Below are positions 1 through 9,585 of a stretch of DNA of 64,000 bases, in pieces. Each line of letters begins with the position of its first letter. Within the stretch, counting starts at the first letter, position 1. This stretch comes from Plazaster borealis (lineage: Eukaryota; Echinodermata; Asteroidea; Forcipulatida; Labidiasteridae). Under the pieces are notes generated by a model, which ran no database searches, was not told the DNA's origin, and saw nothing but the letters and a program-made list of their open reading frames with translations. A program made the translations under genes and the position numbers. The stretch lies in NCBI GenBank assembly GCA_021014325.1, contig CM037469.1:15008663-15072662 (forward strand), read 5' to 3'.

Positions 1-34
1 CAAAGCTCTGTCCATCCAGGCACATCCTCACAAG
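1..34 (+). CDS. MPI: MPI exon (partial at window edge), zinc-site QAHP motif
   Basis: Base 1 is the last base of a split or preceding codon. Bases 2-34 read [11 protein letters not shown] and end at AAG before the donor GTAAGA at 35. The Q and the first H of QAHP are two of the zinc ligands in type I PMI. The exon continues to the left outside the window. Confidence 0.93.
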
Positions 35-3000
35 GTAAGAACTAAAGGCCGGTTTATACTCGCTGCGTTTTTACTGCATACGCAGCGCGCTGACCCATTT
101 ATCACAGTGCGCCGGGTGTAAATGGAAGCGCAGTGCGTAGTCATATTGCACTTCTGCATCAAAAAACAAAAAAAATGAAAACTAGGTCGTACAAACTAGT
201 CGGATGCGTAGTCTGACAAATTGAAATGTTTTGACATTATTTTGTCGGATGCGTATACGCAGTGTCAGCGAATGATGGCTAGAAGCTGATTAGAGACGAT
301 GAAAACTGGCGCCTATTTCCAAATCTGTTTAACACAAGCTTGAAAGAATATCGAGATGTACAGAGCGCAGTGACTTCATGGATGGAAATTGGGGAAATCT
401 GCGATAAAGATTTGCAAGGAATACAAGGATAAATCAATCAATTTATGAAAAGATACTTGCACAGCGCGAATGTATGAACACAAGTTAACGCGTGCGTTTA
501 CGCACGCGATTGCAAATTTAATGCGTATCTATTTATTATTTTGATGGAGTATAAAAGTTAAATCCAAATTCGCATTGTCGAGGCGTGCGCACAGTTGCAG
601 CAATATGAATCGGCCTTAACACCAACGGTGAAAAGGAACGCAGAGAGACTTGTCACAGCATTTCTTTCTTTCCCTAGGGACACAGACATTTCCTAAGCGA
701 ATACTGGTTTTTTGTTTTGATTCACAGGCTTTAGCTGAGACGCTTCATGCCGATCATCCAGAGAACTACCCAGACGATAATCATAAACCTGAGATGGCGA
801 TCGCTCTGACAGCGTTCGAAGGTCTCAATGGATTCAGACCGCTCACTGAAATTGATGAGTTCTTGAAGAGTAAGTTGACTACTCATGAGTTTCTATGAGT
901 TTCTTACTTGGTAAGAAGTACAGCAGCTTTGGATAGTATAATGCATTTTGAGAAACTTTTCACTTTGATGTACTGCGGTTATGGAAAAAGATATCACTTT
1001 TTATCCCAAAAATTTGAGTCTGAGAAGCGTTACTGCTCAGATAGTGTATTCCAATTGCAGATTATTCTTCCTGCAAAAACATAACCGCTGCAGATTTTCG
1101 GCAATATCTCAAAAACGCTACCACACTTTTGAAATGAAATTTTCACAGGTTAGTTGTATGGTAAATATCTGCAACCATATAGGATTGAAACAAACAGTGG
1201 GTTCCAATTACCAAACGTATACAATCCCTTTAAAACTCTGACTACTTCTGTCTAAAAGAGATCCTCAACTGGAACTGAGTACTTGAATTAGCTGAAGCTT
1301 TGAGATTTTCACATTCTGTGATCTTGCTAAGCTTGTTGTTGAGCACTTGAGCAAGGCACTTAACCATAATTGCTTCATAAAAAGTTGGGAAGGTAGTGCA
1401 TCCTGCTCTACCAGCCAGGCCCCTAGTGGATGATACCCATGCCTACATCCTTACGGACTATGAAGGGGGTAACCCTGTTTCAGCCCTAGGAGTAGGTGGC
1501 AACGTGCCCCTGGTGGCAGTTGATTTGGGTCGATAGCCCAAATCAGTTAAGTGTAGCCCTCACCTTGAAGTGGCCGTCCGGCCTTGTGATGTTAGGCGAT
1601 CTCTCATCACAAATTTAAAAAAATCTTTTTAGCGTCTCTATAGACCATTTTAGCTTTGTTTTAAGAGTGACCTTGTACATTCCAGGGCCTTTCTGGCAGG
1701 CAAGATATTGCACTGGTCATATGGGAAATGTTATACTTTGTGTCATAATTTCCACATAAACTCAAGAGTTTAATGGCTGAACAAGTTTCAAGATGTGCCC
1801 CCTTTCTTCATATCAAAAGTTGATAAAACTCAGACAGTGCAATCTCCATAAGATATCAGATTTAATGTTCCATTGAGCTACGTACAAACCATTCCTGCAG
1901 GAAGTCCAGGCTCTGTGGCTCTTTTGTAAACACATGTGATGTCATGGGTCACATGGTCTATAGATGAAGCTGGGACCATAAGGTAACAAAATTCATCTTT
2001 CTTCGTTGTTTTTTGTTTGAAAGCTGTTCCAGAATTCCGAGTCGTTGTGGGTGAAGACAATGCAGAGAAGTTGACAGCTGAGTTAGAAACGGGAGGAAAC
2101 GATGGCAAGAGCGTCTTGAAGGAGTGCTTTACCGGATTGATGACGAGAGAAACTGATGTCATCAAAACACAACTTGACCTCCTTGTGAAGAGATTAGAAG
2201 CCCAAGGTAAGGTATGGAGTGAGTTGGCTAAGTTTGTCTAGGTATTAACCGTTTGTATCTTAAAGGAAAGGTATATGTTTGGTATTTCACCCTTAAAATT
2301 AATGACAATAAAAACTTACTTGGTTAAGAAGTACAGCAGCTTTTGATAGTATAATGCATTTTGAGAATCATTTCACTTCAATGTAATGTGGTTATGGAAA
2401 AAGATATAAGTTTTTATCCCAAAAATTTGTATCTGAGAAACGTTACTGTCTCAGATTGTGTATTCCAATTACGGATTATTCTTCCTGCGTGGACATAATT
2501 GCTCCGGATTTTCGGCGATATCTCAAAAACGCGACCACCTTTTGAAGTGAAATTTTCACAGGTTAGTGTTATTGTTTATCTACATTTATATATAGGATTA
2601 AAACAATCGTACGGTTCCAAAAACCAAAGGTATATTTACCTTTTAAACTTTTCTGGTTCCTACTTTATTGTTTTGTAAAATAAAGTTAGCTTTATTTCCT
2701 ACACAGCCCAGACAGGAAACCAGTATGTGCCATTTTTACTTTTAAATAAGGGACCATGGATAAATTATGTCACAGGCACGGTCGCAATCTGAAGCGTTCC
2801 TATGCGTGCAAGCTCAAACAAAAGAAAACCCACCCAGTGTCATGCATAGGAACGTGTTCTTCTCTGCATTGGTCCGGTCTTGGGGGCCAGCTTAAGCCAA
2901 ATGTCACTTTGTAGTTATAATCGGCTCACTAGATAAACCATTGTCCGGTATACCTACCTGAGCCAGACCACAAACACTAATCCTTCACTCCTTTGTGGGC

Positions 3001-6000
3001 TACTTTCGAGCTGCCTTGTCCGTGTAGTCCGACCAACAAAAGGCACCAACAATAAAGTTTGATAATGAGGGAACCTCATAATCACTGGAGCTCAAATCCA
3101 ATGGTTGCACGAGGCCAAGAGAATTTTGGGACGATTCTGTAAAGGGAAGCGTGCTAACGCATTCTTAATTTATCCATGATCCCTAAACTGGGCTCGATTT
3201 CACGAAGCACTACAATTTATCTCAAGTTGGGTTGTCAGTATCACATAGTGATCTGTATTGTGACATCACACTTTGATTAGCAAGTTACGATTGATTCGCA
3301 CTGAAGATCAATCTTAGCTCTTCGTGAAATCGAGCACTGAACAAATAAATATAGCTTTATTTTGATTTTCTATTTCCCTATTTTTTAATTATTTTTTTAC
3401 TTTTTTTCCAGAATCAGAGACGAGCAATCGAGAGTTACTCCTGCGTCTGAATTCTCAATTCCCCGGTGACGTTGGATGCTTCTGTAACTACTTCCTGAAT
3501 CACATCATCTTACAGCCAGGGGAGGCAATGTTTCTTGGCCCGAATGAACCACATGCTTATCTCAGTGGCAGTAAGTTTGGAAATGTTACGTTCAATTCAC
3601 AAAAAGTTTCCTCTGCAGAAATGGAAAAGTTGCGCAACGGCCACAAAATGCCAGAGGGTTCGATACTTTTACCCTACTTCCCATTCATTAAGTAACCCCT
3701 GCAGTGAGAGACCTGTTCAGCTGCAAGGTCCCTATGGTATGATGTCGGCATATGCTGACAAGCTTTCTATAGGTTAAAGGTATCGTACACGTTTGGTAAT
3801 GACTCAAAACAAATATTAGCATAAAAACTTACTTGGTAACAAGCAACGGAGAGCTGTTGATAGTATACAAAACATTGTAGGAAACGACTCCCTCTGAAGT
3901 AGCGTAGTTTTTGAGAAAGAGGTAATTTCTCACTAAAATAATAACAACTTCTTGCAAGAAGTTTTTATTCCTATCTGAAAGCAAACAAATTTGTACAACA
4001 AGGGTGTTTTTTCTTTCATCATTTTCTTGCAACTTTGATGACCAATTGAGCCCAAATTTTCACAGGCTTGTTATTTTATGCATATGTTAGGAAACACCAA
4101 GTGAGAACACTGGTCTTTGACAATTTCCAAACGTGTTCAGTGCCTTTAAGAGGGTTTGGTTTTCATTATTTAAAGGATTTTCTTATCAAAGTGTGTTGTT
4201 TACTTGTCCGGGTATTGCCTAGGTTAATTTAAGCTTATGTGGTTGCTTAATTATTAAGTTAGATAATTTAGTTTCATCTACCATTGACAATTGACATACC
4301 GACTTTACACACAAACGATGTTGGCAGAGTTTTGTCCCCTGCCCCGTTTAAACCAAATCACTGCCTGGCCTTTGTTGATTGACACTCCCCTCTATGGACG
4401 TGTGACATGGTACGGCTTTAGGATATCATGGCATATGAGCTGACCAGTGTGTACGATGTGGTTAAGACAACGGAAATATTAAAATGTCGGCACGTGCCGA
4501 CAGCGGCCCTCTCTGCAGGGTTTAAGAGAAAGTCATAGTATAGACCAAGTCCTGATTTGACAGGTTGTATCGTATACAAAGAAAAATTTGTTAGAGCGGC
4601 ACTTGAACCTGTGACCTCCGGATTAACGTGCCGGTGCTTCAACAACTGAGCTATCTAGCTCTATGTTGGCGGTCCCTCTATTTTGTTAATATCTTTGTTC
4701 ATGTGGGCCAGCCATCCAGCCTGTAACTGCCATATAGCCAGGGATCATTCCCAAGTTTATGATACAACCTGGGAAGCGTCAGCAGAGGGATCACTTAATA
4801 AGACTAAAGAGCATGAGCAATAAATCAAGACTTGTCACAAGATCTTGTCAGTTGGCCAAACCACTGACGCTCAGTGGAGAGTCTGTCAACATACTTACCG
4901 ATAAAATGAAGAAAATCCATCCGCAATTTATCCTGGAAAAGTTTTTGAGAATGTGTTTGTTTGTTTGTTTTCAGATTGCATGGAGTGCATGGCTTGTTCA
5001 GATAACGTCGTCCGTGCTGGACTCACCCCTAAATTCAAAGACGTAGAGAACCTTTGCAAGATGTTAACCTACATCCCGAGCCCAGCCCAAGACAAACTCT
5101 TCCCCAGTGTGACAGACCCAGAGGATTCCTGCGTCACCGTGTACAACCCACCGGTACCTGATTTTGCTGTGGCTGGGATTAAGGTGAGAAGTAATAATAA
5201 TAATGGGTTCTTATATAGCGCTTTATCACACCCAAAGGGGCAAATCAAAGCGCTCGTCATTTTTTTTTCAACAGGATAAGCAGAGCTATGATTTGAAGTA
5301 TGAGACCTATCTCTGTAGCACTTTCTAATGGTTTACAAGGTGCTGCGGCTCATTCAGCAGCCACTGCCAGAAACACCGAGGCAAACCCCTTTCCTTCACG
5401 ATAGAGTGTACATGGGTTCTTTAACGTGCATTACACAACACATGGGACCTACAGCTTTATGTCCCATCCGAAGGACGCAGCAATAATGGTTAAGTGTCTT
5501 GCTTTAGGACACAAGTGTCAAGACCGGGACTCGAACCCACACTCTGCTCTGCCGAGAAAGCCGTTAAAACAGAAAACATTGCCGTACAAATTTGTACTTC
5601 GGAAAATAATCATAGAACCAGTCAGAAACACTACACATGGTATGGTTGTTCTTCTGGTAACCTTTTTTTTTGGGGGGGGGGGCAAAGTTGTTTGTGTCTG
5701 GCAAATTTTTGTGTGACAGGATGTTTGTATTTATTTATTTATTGATTTAAATAATTGTTATTTTTCTTTTTCAAAAAAATCTTGCAGTGAAACACTTTTG
5801 TTTGCCCAGGGTTACTGCCAAGATATTTTTAAATAGTGTAGTTTTTCTTGAAATTGCATACACAAAAGGAAGGACAGTTTATGTTCTTTGCTATTTATGT
5901 TAAAAAAATATTCATGGCCCAACGTTTCGACTCTAGCAGAGTCTTTCTGAAAGACTAAAATTGCTATTATTTGTTCATTTCAATATGCAGGTTTCAGAGG

Positions 6001-6218
6001 GAGTAGAGTCATACGAAGTAACAGCCTATGACAGCGCAAGTATCCTCATCACAATCAGTGGCCAAGCCGAGGCGTCACACCCCTCCTTTGGAAATGGTAA
6101 AACCCTGACCCTGAAAAGGGGCTCGGTCACTTTCTTGTCAGCCAATCACAGCCTTCCTCTCAAACTTGAAAAATCTGAGGGATTTCTTTCCTTCAGAGCT
6201 TACTGCCCATTGGCTTAA
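1..6218 (+). CDS. MPI: Mannose-6-phosphate isomerase, 3' portion (six exons, 5' end outside window)
   Basis: Mannose-6-phosphate isomerase interconverts fructose-6-phosphate and mannose-6-phosphate in the cytosol and feeds GDP-mannose and glycosylation. It is a type I PMI, a zinc metalloenzyme with a cupin fold. The exons are 1-34, 728-869, 2024-2206, 3412-3570, 4975-5183 and 5991-6218. All internal borders have GT/AG and the phases agree, giving about 317 residues. This matches what remains of the animal enzyme (about 420 residues) after its QAHPxK motif. Visible landmarks in order are QAHPHK (zinc ligands Q and H), [10 protein letters not shown] (zinc ligand E), NEPHAYLSG (zinc ligand H) and VRAGLTPK (active-site R), then the second cupin and the C-terminal strand region. 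No frameshift or internal stop was seen, so the gene looks functional. The 5' exons lie upstream of base 1. The introns are full of foldback elements. Confidence 0.96.
35..727 (+). other. MPI intron containing a foldback element
   Basis: Bases 45-618 form a foldback unit. The left end AAGGCCGGTTTATACTCGCT is answered by an inverted AAGGCCGATTCATATTGCTG at the right. The interior is rich in CG-containing GCGTA/ACGCA words. The element shares its end pattern with the foldback at 57827-58010. Confidence 0.6.
728..869 (+). CDS. MPI: MPI exon with the [10 protein letters not shown] motif
   Basis: The acceptor is TTCACAG before 728 and the donor is GTAAGT at 870. The reading begins [20 protein letters not shown] and ends TEIDEFLK plus one base (phase 1). 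The [11 protein letters not shown] stretch is the PMI signature, whose E is a zinc ligand. An ATG-initiated frame from 650 runs through this exon, but its first 26 codons are intron and are not coding. Confidence 0.95.
902..1240. mobile_element. Foldback repeat family B, copy in MPI intron
   Basis: Shared landmarks are ACTTGGTAAGAAGTACAGCA, TAGTATAATGCATTTTGAGA, the GATTATTCTTCCTGC segment and an end ACCAAACGTATACAATCCCT. The same modules recur near 2262, 25604, 49036 (inverted), 50336 (inverted) and 60107. It is non-coding, and the open frame in it is incidental. Confidence 0.8.
1384..1620. repeat. Unclassified GC-richer dispersed-type segment
   Basis: This segment is compositionally distinct from the surrounding AT-rich intron and ends in GCGATCTCTCATCAC followed by an A-rich tail. 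The form suggests a SINE or other retroposed sequence, but I see no clear tRNA A/B boxes and no second copy here. Confidence 0.35.
1647..1945. repeat. Dispersed repeat E, copy 1
   Basis: It shares several blocks in order with 52267-52520: CTTGTACATTCCAGGGC, GGCAGGCAAGATA, AAGATGTGCCCC, TCAAAAGTTGA, GCAGGAAGTCCAGGCTCT and GGCTCTTTTGTA. A short piece of the same family (TTGGCAGGCAAGATGTTGTG) occurs at about 54602. Its function is unknown. Confidence 0.7.
2024..2206 (+). CDS. MPI: MPI exon, helical linker region
   Basis: The acceptor is TTTGAAAG before 2024. The split codon gives T, then [11 protein letters not shown] and onward to LVKRLEAQ plus one base, with donor GTAAGG at 2207. It matches the less conserved helical segment of animal PMI between the two halves of the active site, including the conserved LLVKR end. 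Confidence 0.93.
2262..2645. mobile_element. Foldback repeat family B, second copy in MPI intron
   Basis: It has the same order of blocks as 902-1240, including AGTACAGCAGCTTTTGATAG, ATAATGCATTTTGAGA, GATTATTCTTCCTGCGTGGA and TTTTCACAGGTTAGT. It lies in the MPI intron after 2206. Confidence 0.75.
2741..3188. mobile_element. Terminal-inverted-repeat element (MITE-like)
   Basis: The left end AAGGGACCATGGATAAATTA pairs with the inverted right end TAATTTATCCATGATCCCT, about 20 bp with one difference. The interior of about 400 bp has no coding potential. This is a non-autonomous DNA transposon-like unit inside an MPI intron. Confidence 0.6.
3190..3336. mobile_element. Small foldback repeat family D
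   Basis: The ends GGGCTCGATTTCACGAAG and CTTCGTGAAATCGAGC are inverted. The middle contains ATAGTGATCTGTATTGTGAC. Relatives lie at 6543-6690 and 61182-61321. Confidence 0.75.
3412..3570 (+). CDS. MPI: MPI exon with the NEPHAYLSG zinc motif
   Basis: A pyrimidine-rich acceptor ends in CCAG at 3411. The exon reads [20 protein letters not shown] and onward to [20 protein letters not shown] plus one base, with donor GTAAGT at 3571. The H in EPHAY is the fourth zinc ligand in the family. The [18 protein letters not shown] block is among the most conserved in PMI. Confidence 0.96.
3776..4152. mobile_element. Foldback repeat family C
   Basis: The ends TAAAGGTATCGTACACGTTT and AAACGTGTTCAGTGCCTTTA are inverted. 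Internal landmarks are AGCAACGGAGAGCTGTTGAT, AACTTCTTGCAAGAAGTTT and TTTTCTTTCATCATTTTCTT. Near-identical copies lie at 40046-40422 and 50899-51272, with more diverged ones at 8556-8896 and 61606-61943. Confidence 0.8.
4586..4664 (-). mobile_element. tRNA-like SINE head
   Basis: Read on the - strand, it begins GAGCTAGATAGCTCAGTTGT (A-box-like) and has CAGGTTCAAGTGCC (B-box-like) 40-50 bases later. A close match lies at 28586-28660 on the + strand. Acceptor-stem pairing is poor, so it is read as a tRNA-derived SINE rather than a working tRNA gene. Confidence 0.6.
4975..5183 (+). CDS. MPI: MPI exon with the RAGLTPK active-site motif
   Basis: The acceptor TTTTCAG ends at 4974. The exon reads [20 protein letters not shown], then [12 protein letters not shown] and onward to [13 protein letters not shown] in phase 0, with donor GTGAGA at 5184. 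The R of VRAGLTPK is the catalytic arginine of type I PMI. PPVPDF is a strong animal PMI marker. Confidence 0.96.
5200..5560 (-). mobile_element. tRNA-derived SINE family S, minus copy
   Basis: On the - strand the element starts near 5560 with GGTTCGAGTCCCGGTCTTGA (B box), then AAGACACTTAACCATTATTG, GGGTTTGCCTCGGTGTTTCT and a 3' end GCGCTATATAAGAACCC. It lies in the last MPI intron. Other copies are at 16205-16520 (+), 39115-39510 (-) and 56130-56400 (-). Confidence 0.75.
5916..5952 (-). ncRNA. Hairpin-GAAACG motif, hammerhead-like remnant (speculative)
   Basis: The - strand reads CAGAAA, then the perfect 6-bp hairpin GACTCTGCTAGAGTC, then GAAACGTTGGGCC. The same arrangement recurs at 53767-53804 and, degraded, at 8918-8960. 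Hammerhead ribozymes have CUGANGA, then stem II, then GAA. The first core element is degenerate here, so activity is unlikely in this copy. Confidence 0.25.
5991..6218 (+). CDS. MPI: MPI last coding exon
   Basis: The acceptor ATATGCAG ends at 5990. The reading [20 protein letters not shown] and onward to [11 protein letters not shown] is followed by TAA at 6216-6218. This is the C-terminal cupin part ([20 protein letters not shown]) and has the usual length. Confidence 0.95.
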   Translation, partial: VSEGVESYEVTAYDSASILITISGQAEASHPSFGNGKTLTLKRGSVTFLSANHSLPLKLEKSEGFLSFRAYCPLA

Positions 6219-6248
6219 AGTACTGCATTATTTGAATTTGTAAAACAA

Positions 6249-6254
6249 AATAAA
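6249..6254 (+). promoter_or_regulatory. Candidate MPI polyadenylation signal
   Basis: A canonical AATAAA lies 31 bases after the MPI stop codon. If it is used, the 3' UTR would be very short, about 50-60 bases. Confidence 0.6.
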
Positions 6255-6319
6255 AAATATTGAAGCTTCCTTTTGTGATGGCAGGTGGCGGGTGGCAGTT
6301 GGTACTAAATCAGGGCTGT

Positions 6320-6420
6320 AAATTTATGCTGGACCTCAGGCTCAAGGCCAGTACTTTTAGCGTTGGGCCAGTAAACTCAAGACCGGACAAGCCCGGTGGT
6401 CTTGTGTTTTAATAAAAATA
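6320..6420. repeat. Dispersed repeat H, short copy
   Basis: It shares AGGGCT(C)GAAATTTA-like, AGGCCAGT, TTTTAGCGT(C/T)GGGCCAGTAAA and CCGGACAAG(C/T)CCGGT with 62592-62700. Part of the wider unit (GATTCTGGTCTTGTAAAAA) also appears at about 6539-6705. The CCGGACAAGCCCGG core is itself an imperfect inverted repeat. Confidence 0.7.
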
Positions 6421-6542
6421 ATATTAGTGAATAATAATATTACCTCATTGTGTAATAACTTTAATAAAAACAAATACAAATCTTCTTTTCGTGCTTGTTC
6501 AAATAAAAGCAGTTTAGTATAGTTTTTTCTCATTTTGATTCT

Positions 6543-6690
6543 GGGCTCGATTTCTCAAAGAGTTAAGATCGATCGTAACTGCAAATCCATCGCAGTTGCT
6601 TAGCAAAGAGTGATGTCACAATACAAATCACTATGGTAATACTGATAACTCATCTTAAGATGAATCATAGTGCTTTGTAAAATCGACCCC
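6543..6690. mobile_element. Small foldback repeat family D, second copy
   Basis: The ends GGCTCGATTTCTCAAAGAG and GCTTTGTAAAATCGACCCC are inverted. The internal TGATGTCACAATACAAATCA is the reverse complement of the matching part of 3190-3336, so the copy sits in the other orientation. Confidence 0.7.
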
Positions 6691-6961
6691 TGGTCTTGTA
6701 AAAAGAATTCTGGTTCAGTAAAATGCTGAGCTTCAAGTCTTCCTCCATGATAATACGAATTAAGATTCCCAAGATATGAACAACAAGGAGTATATTGCTT
6801 TTGTACTTAAGTAATAAAATGCTAACTCACTTAATAGTGTTCTAGACAAGAGCTGTTTTGAATACATCAAAATATTCTACTCTATGTTAAACTCAACATC
6901 TAAATGTTTGGACTGTGATAAGATTGGTATGCCTGGCGTTATGTAGTCTAGGTGAAAGACC

Positions 6962-7171
6962 TTCTCTTGTTGATTTGTCAAATTTTTCCCCACAAGAGGG
7001 CGCTATCCACTATCCGCTCTCACAAAGAAACCGCTCTAAGAGCAGTTCGTGTGAGAGCAGTTCGTGGATATGATAGCGCCCTCTCATGGGAAATTTTTTC
7101 GTGTGAGAGCAGTTCGTGGATATGATAGCGCCCTCTCTTGGGAAATTTTTTGGCAAATCAACAAGAGATGG
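6962..7171. mobile_element. MITE-like element with about 40-bp terminal inverted repeats
   Basis: The left end TCTCTTGTTGATTTGTCAAA is mirrored by TTTGGCAAATCAACAAGAGA at the right. The inner GAGGGCGCTATC is mirrored by GATAGCGCCCTC, which occurs twice (about 7072 and 7124) because a 50-bp segment around GTGAGAGCAGTTCGTGGATA is duplicated in tandem. Confidence 0.75.
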
Positions 7172-8215
7172 TCTTGCACAAAGACTAGGCATTATGTTGA
7201 GAGTGGGTGGTTTATGGTACAGTACCAAATCCTCCAAAATACTCCATTCTATGGGAACACTATGTCCTGATAAGATTGGAATGCATTGTGCTAAGAGTGG
7301 GTGGTTTGGGGGTACAGTACCAAATCAATCAAAATACTTGATTCCATGGGAACACTGTGCTCAAATGTTTGGACTCTGATAAGATTGGTATGCCTGGCGT
7401 TAAGCTAAGAGTGGGTGGTTTTGGGGGTACAGTACCAAATCAATCAAAATACTTGATTCCATGGGAACACTGTGCTCAAATGTTTGGACTCTGATAAGAT
7501 TGGTATGCCTGGCGTTAAGCTAAGAGTGGGTGGTTTTGGGGGTACAGTACCAAATCAATCAAAATACTTGATTCCATGGGAACACTGTGCTCAAATGTTT
7601 GGACTCTGATAAGATTGATATGCCTGGCGTTATGCTGGGAGTGGGTGGTTTGGGGGTACAGTACCAAATCCATCAAAATACTCCATTCTATGGGAACACT
7701 ATGTCCTGATAAGATTGGAATGCATTGTGCTAAGAGTGGGTGGTTTGGGGGTACAGTACCAAATCAATCAAAACACTCCATTCTATGCGAACAGTATGTT
7801 TAAATGTTTAGACTCTGATAAGATTGGTATGCCTGGCATTATGCTAAGAGTAGGTGGTTTGGGGGTACAGTACCAAATCCATCAAAATACTCCATTCTAT
7901 GGACCTTTATCACACTGCCGCCATCTTGGTCATGTTCCCTGTATCCAATAATAGTAATGAATGCTAATATTCATTGTACAAAAAGGAACCAGACTATTTT
8001 TCCATTCCAGCCTAAGTTTGTTTACATTGGTTTGAATGGGAGAAAATCAAGATGGCTGCACCGTGATAAAGGTCTATGGGAACACTATGTTCAAATGTTT
8101 GGACTCTGATAAGATTGGTATGCCTGGCCTCATGCTTTTGAAATGGGTAATGGGGGGAATGGGTAACGTACAAAATCCATCAAATTCAAGCAAAGACAGG
8201 AGATGGATTATGGAA
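7172..8215. repeat. Tandem array of about 95 and 114-115 bp units
   Basis: The landmark GGTACAGTACCAAATC recurs at about 7216, 7311, 7426, 7541, 7655, 7750 and 7864, giving spacings of 95, 115, 115, 114, 95 and 114. The longer units carry an extra segment of about 20 bp around ATGTTTGGACTCTGATAAG. The + strand frames open through this array are by-products of the repeat. A MITE at 7903-8073 interrupts it. Confidence 0.9.
7903..8073. mobile_element. MITE inserted in the tandem array, with target duplication
   Basis: The left end ACCTTTATCACACTGCCGCC and right end (reverse) ACCTTTATCACGGTGCAGCC are inverted repeats with three differences, and both are followed by ATCTTG. The element of about 171 bp is flanked on both sides by CTATGG. 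The neighbouring array unit has a single CTATGG at the same place, so the empty site is known from the same array. Confidence 0.85.
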
Positions 8216-8555
8216 GATTTAAAGTGGTTTTAAGGGACATCATCTTTTAAATTAATTTTTTTTTAAAAAATGATTCACGCCCATAGGTCAGGTACCTTGG
8301 TACAAGCACTTACAAATAATTCTTAAGGTAGAGTGGATGGGGACGGAATTCTGGTAAAAGTTGCAGTACATAGTTCGTCAATGTTAAATGACCACCAACT
8401 TTAAGATACAAATAGTAAAATTGGCTCTTGGAATGAACTATCTTAGAAAATATTATTGGAACAAAAAAACCACTCCTAAACGTGTTTGGTAATACATAAT
8501 GTTGGATAGTACTGTATTTAGAGTGTGGTGCGTTATTGCAACAATCAAGTTTTAA

Positions 8556-8896
8556 GGCAGGGTGTACTTTTGGTAATTGTCAAAGACCAGTGTTCTCACT
8601 TGGTGTATCCTAACATATGCATAAAATAACAAACCTGTGAAAACTTGGGCTCAATTGGTCATCGAAGTTGCAAGAAAATAATGAAAGAAAAAAAACCCCA
8701 CCCTTGCTGCATAGAATTGTGTGCTTTCAGATGCCTGGCAAAGGCTTCATGCCTAAAAAGTCTTTCTCAGATTCAAATTTGTTGGTGAAAAATTACCTCT
8801 TTCTCCAAAACTACATTACTTCAAAGTGCTCCAGCGCTCTTTACCAAGTAATTTATTATGCTCATTAATCTTTGGAGTAATTACAAAATGTATACC
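8556..8896. mobile_element. Foldback repeat family C, diverged copy
   Basis: It contains TTGTCAAAGACCAGTGTTCT, AATTGGTCATCGAAGTTGCA and CTACATTACTTCAAAGTGCT in the same order as 40046-40422. The right inverted end is eroded. Confidence 0.7.
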
Positions 8897-8917
8897 CTCC
8901 GTTTAAAAAGTTTTTTA

Positions 8918-8960
8918 GCCTTTGACAAAGACTCTGCTTGGGTCAAAACATCACTCAGGC
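8918..8960 (+). ncRNA. Degraded hairpin-AAAAC motif related to 5916 and 53767
   Basis: TTTGACAAAGACTCTGCTTG, then GGTCAAAACATCACTCAGGC. The hairpin GACTC/GGGTC is kept with a G-U pair, but GAAAC has become AAAAC. It is a relic if the family reading is correct. Confidence 0.2.
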
Positions 8961-9213
8961 TTATTGAATAAGTAACAACTGAGCTCACGCTGAAAAATCT
9001 TTTTTTGAAATGTTCTCATCTTTGATGAACTTCTGTGCCTACTGGACAATTTGTATATTTTATACAAAATAATAATTGCATCAGGGATAATTCAAGATTA
9101 TTTGATATTCCCCTTTCACATATTTTTGATCCTAAAGCACTTAATACTTGGCGTTATCCCGGTTCTACAGAAAGCAAATTCTATTGGTGTATATAGGTGA
9201 ACGTTAGGCCATA

Positions 9214-9585
9214 TATCTGAAGTGGTGGCTTCGGCTACGGCTACGGCTACAACTGATGCTAAGGGTGTTGCTAAGGATGTCCTATACTTTAACGCTTAGT
9301 CTTGGTTCCAAGAACTTCCCACCGAAAATGGATCAATTCCAAAAACAGAATGCGTCACTTTCCTTGGTTCCCACCGAAATTCATCAATTCCAACAACAGA
9401 GGGCGTCACCATCATTGGTTCGATTTCTAGTACAGACAGTCGTGGGCCGCGATGAATTCAAAACGAAAAGCGCACCCTCTGTCGGGTTATCGCGTTTTGA
9501 GTATGATAAAGTAACGTCTTGGACCAAGACTATTTAACGTATGATGATGCGGTGATCTAGCCATAGCCGTATCCGGAGCTGCCAC
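9214..9585. mobile_element. Terminal-inverted-repeat element
   Basis: The left end is AAGTGGTGGCTTCGGCTACGG and the right end, inverted, is AAGTGGCAGCTCCGGATACGG. The left end has the triplicated CGGCTA motif. The interior has two related segments (GGTTCCCACCGAAATTCATC and the one before it). The 93-codon frame inside shows no known protein features. Confidence 0.65.

Noticed and set aside
650..727. ATG upstream of the MPI exon at 728 as an alternative start
   Set aside because: The sequence between is intron ending in TTCACAG, and the MPI reading continues from the QAHPHK exon at 1-34.
7064..7951. Several ORFs with repeated MLRVGGLGVQYQ peptides
   Set aside because: They are frames through the 95/115-bp array, and the frame changes between units.
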